Below, in pieces: positions 40,044-40,701 of a stretch of DNA of 40,701 bases. The stretch's first letter is position 1, and the number at the start of each line of letters is the position of its first letter. Source of the DNA: Nitrosopelagicus sp964511265 (lineage in GTDB: Archaea; Thermoproteota; Nitrososphaeria; Nitrososphaerales; Nitrosopumilaceae); NCBI GenBank assembly GCA_964511265.1, contig CAZEES010000009.1:1-40701 (forward strand). Reading direction: 5' to 3'. The notes under the pieces are model-generated. The model was not told the origin of the DNA. It saw nothing but the letters and a program-made list of their open reading frames with translations, and did no database searches. Both the position numbers and the translations under genes were made by a program.

Positions 40044-40406
40044 ATGGAAAATGATGAATTATGTGCTAAAATTGCCAAAATTGACCCCAAAATCCGATTT
40101 TCAGGTCTCATAAATTCCCGTGGGCGTCTGATTGCCGGAGGTATGATTTCAAAGGTCCAATCATTAGAAGATGAGAAAAAAGATGAAATGCTGTACATGG
40201 AACTTGCACTACGAGTTAAAATGAGACAGGAATTTGACGCTGATTTTGGGCATGTACACTTTACCCTTTCATATCGTGAAAAACTAATTGTCATGAGTTT
40301 TCCAATGGAAAAAAATATTCTATTTGTATCCATGGATAAAAGAAAATCGTTTGATGAAATTCCATTTAAAATAGTTAAGATAATTCAAAAATCACTCTCC
40401 TCATAA
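40044..40406 (+). CDS. DUF6659-like protein
   Basis: A 120-residue soluble alpha/beta protein (IRFSGLINSRGRLIAGGM, then KILFVSMDK) with a profilin/roadblock-like pattern; it matches my memory of the nitrososphaerotal DUF6659 family, often present in several copies per genome. No catalytic motif. It diverges from phaE across 59 bases that contain the inverted repeat, so the two genes could share regulation. Function unknown. Confidence 0.7.
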   Translation: MENDELCAKIAKIDPKIRFSGLINSRGRLIAGGMISKVQSLEDEKKDEMLYMELALRVKMRQEFDADFGHVHFTLSYREKLIVMSFPMEKNILFVSMDKRKSFDEIPFKIVKIIQKSLSS

Positions 40407-40462
40407 ATTTCCCAATTTTAATTCAATCAAATTATCAAAAAATTAATGTACTTGATCATATC

Positions 40463-40678
40463 ATGAAATACATGAAGTATTCTCCATTTCTTGTACTCTT
40501 AGCGATGGGAGTATTTTCCTTAGGATTTGCTTCCTTTGCTGATGCTCATCCTCATGTCACAATAGAATTGATGGAAACCCATTCACATGATCTATATGCC
40601 AGTGAAGATTTTATGGTGCATACATATGATTATGTTATATTGTTTATACAACAAATACAAAGCATAATTTTTGGCTAA
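40463..40678 (+). CDS. small exported His-rich protein
   Basis: A 71-residue protein with a signal peptide (basic MKYMKYS, hydrophobic core to about 22, cleavage after ADA near residue 28), then a short mature part beginning HPHVTIELMETHSHD and ending in a hydrophobic IQQIQSIIFG. The histidine cluster could bind a metal such as copper outside the cell, which is inference. Complete within the window, with its stop at 40676-40678. Confidence 0.65.
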   Translation: MKYMKYSPFLVLLAMGVFSLGFASFADAHPHVTIELMETHSHDLYASEDFMVHTYDYVILFIQQIQSIIFG

Positions 40679-40701
40679 GCCTATTTCTTAGATTTTCTCT
40701 T

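Noticed and set aside
1..40701. CRISPR arrays, insertion sequences or integrase-bounded islands
   Set aside because: No regularly spaced repeats, transposase or integrase genes, or tRNA-3'-end duplication seen by eye; the tRNA-Val 3' end is not followed by a second copy nearby.

Overview
The window looks like a chromosomal segment of an ammonia-oxidising archaeon (Nitrososphaerota, most likely Nitrosopumilaceae). The evidence is AT-rich DNA; TATA boxes about 25 nt before start codons (leaderless mRNAs, several with TTG or GTG starts); archaeal pyruvoyl arginine decarboxylase and deoxyhypusine synthase; lineage-typical NNAGWW-repeat and MGASCRGIC zinc-ribbon proteins; methylmalonyl-CoA genes as used in the 3-hydroxypropionate/4-hydroxybutyrate cycle; and a urease/urea-transport locus. 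I saw no phage, insertion sequence or CRISPR array. Genes are dense: no gene-free stretch reaches 300 bases, and the longest gaps are about 110-190 bases.

Layout. Positions 1-8.3 kb carry small membrane proteins, a CPBP-type membrane protease homologue, a variant peroxiredoxin, pyruvoyl arginine decarboxylase, a large anchored exported protein, an M3 oligopeptidase, tRNA-Val(CAC), a methyltransferase, a zinc-ribbon/membrane/NNAGWW-repeat protein and a TPR protein. A GC-rich hairpin at 3277-3321 is the best candidate for an undescribed RNA. Positions 8.3-12.5 kb hold menaquinone (futalosine pathway) genes mqnE and mqnD, a Dus enzyme and micro-proteins. Positions 12.5-15.8 kb hold a CoA-binding protein, a YchF/Obg-like GTPase, a degenerate EF1A-like protein and a zinc ribbon. 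Positions 15.8-20.4 kb hold ketol-acid reductoisomerase and the complete methylmalonyl-CoA mutase/epimerase set with its MeaB chaperone, followed by a nitroreductase remnant.

Positions 20.4-22.9 kb carry regulators and an orphan ParB. Positions 22.9-33.3 kb form a nitrogen-acquisition island: two paralogous sodium/solute symporters (one fused to a universal stress protein domain), a membrane zinc-ribbon protein, a fused UreB-UreC urease subunit with UreA on the minus strand, and ureE-F-G-D on the plus strand, divergent from a shared promoter region. Urea would be imported, hydrolysed to ammonia and CO2, and feed both ammonia oxidation and carbon fixation.

Positions 33.3-36.3 kb carry an HTH-CBS regulator, deoxyhypusine synthase and a type II NADH dehydrogenase. 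Positions 36.3-40.0 kb form a polyhydroxyalkanoate locus: alpha/beta hydrolase, AbrB-domain protein, phasin-like protein, small CxxC protein, and class III synthase PhaE-PhaC. Several promoters here have inverted repeats beside the TATA box. The window ends with a DUF6659-like protein and a small exported His-rich protein. Many micro-proteins under 60 residues are listed because their promoters and cysteine motifs support them.
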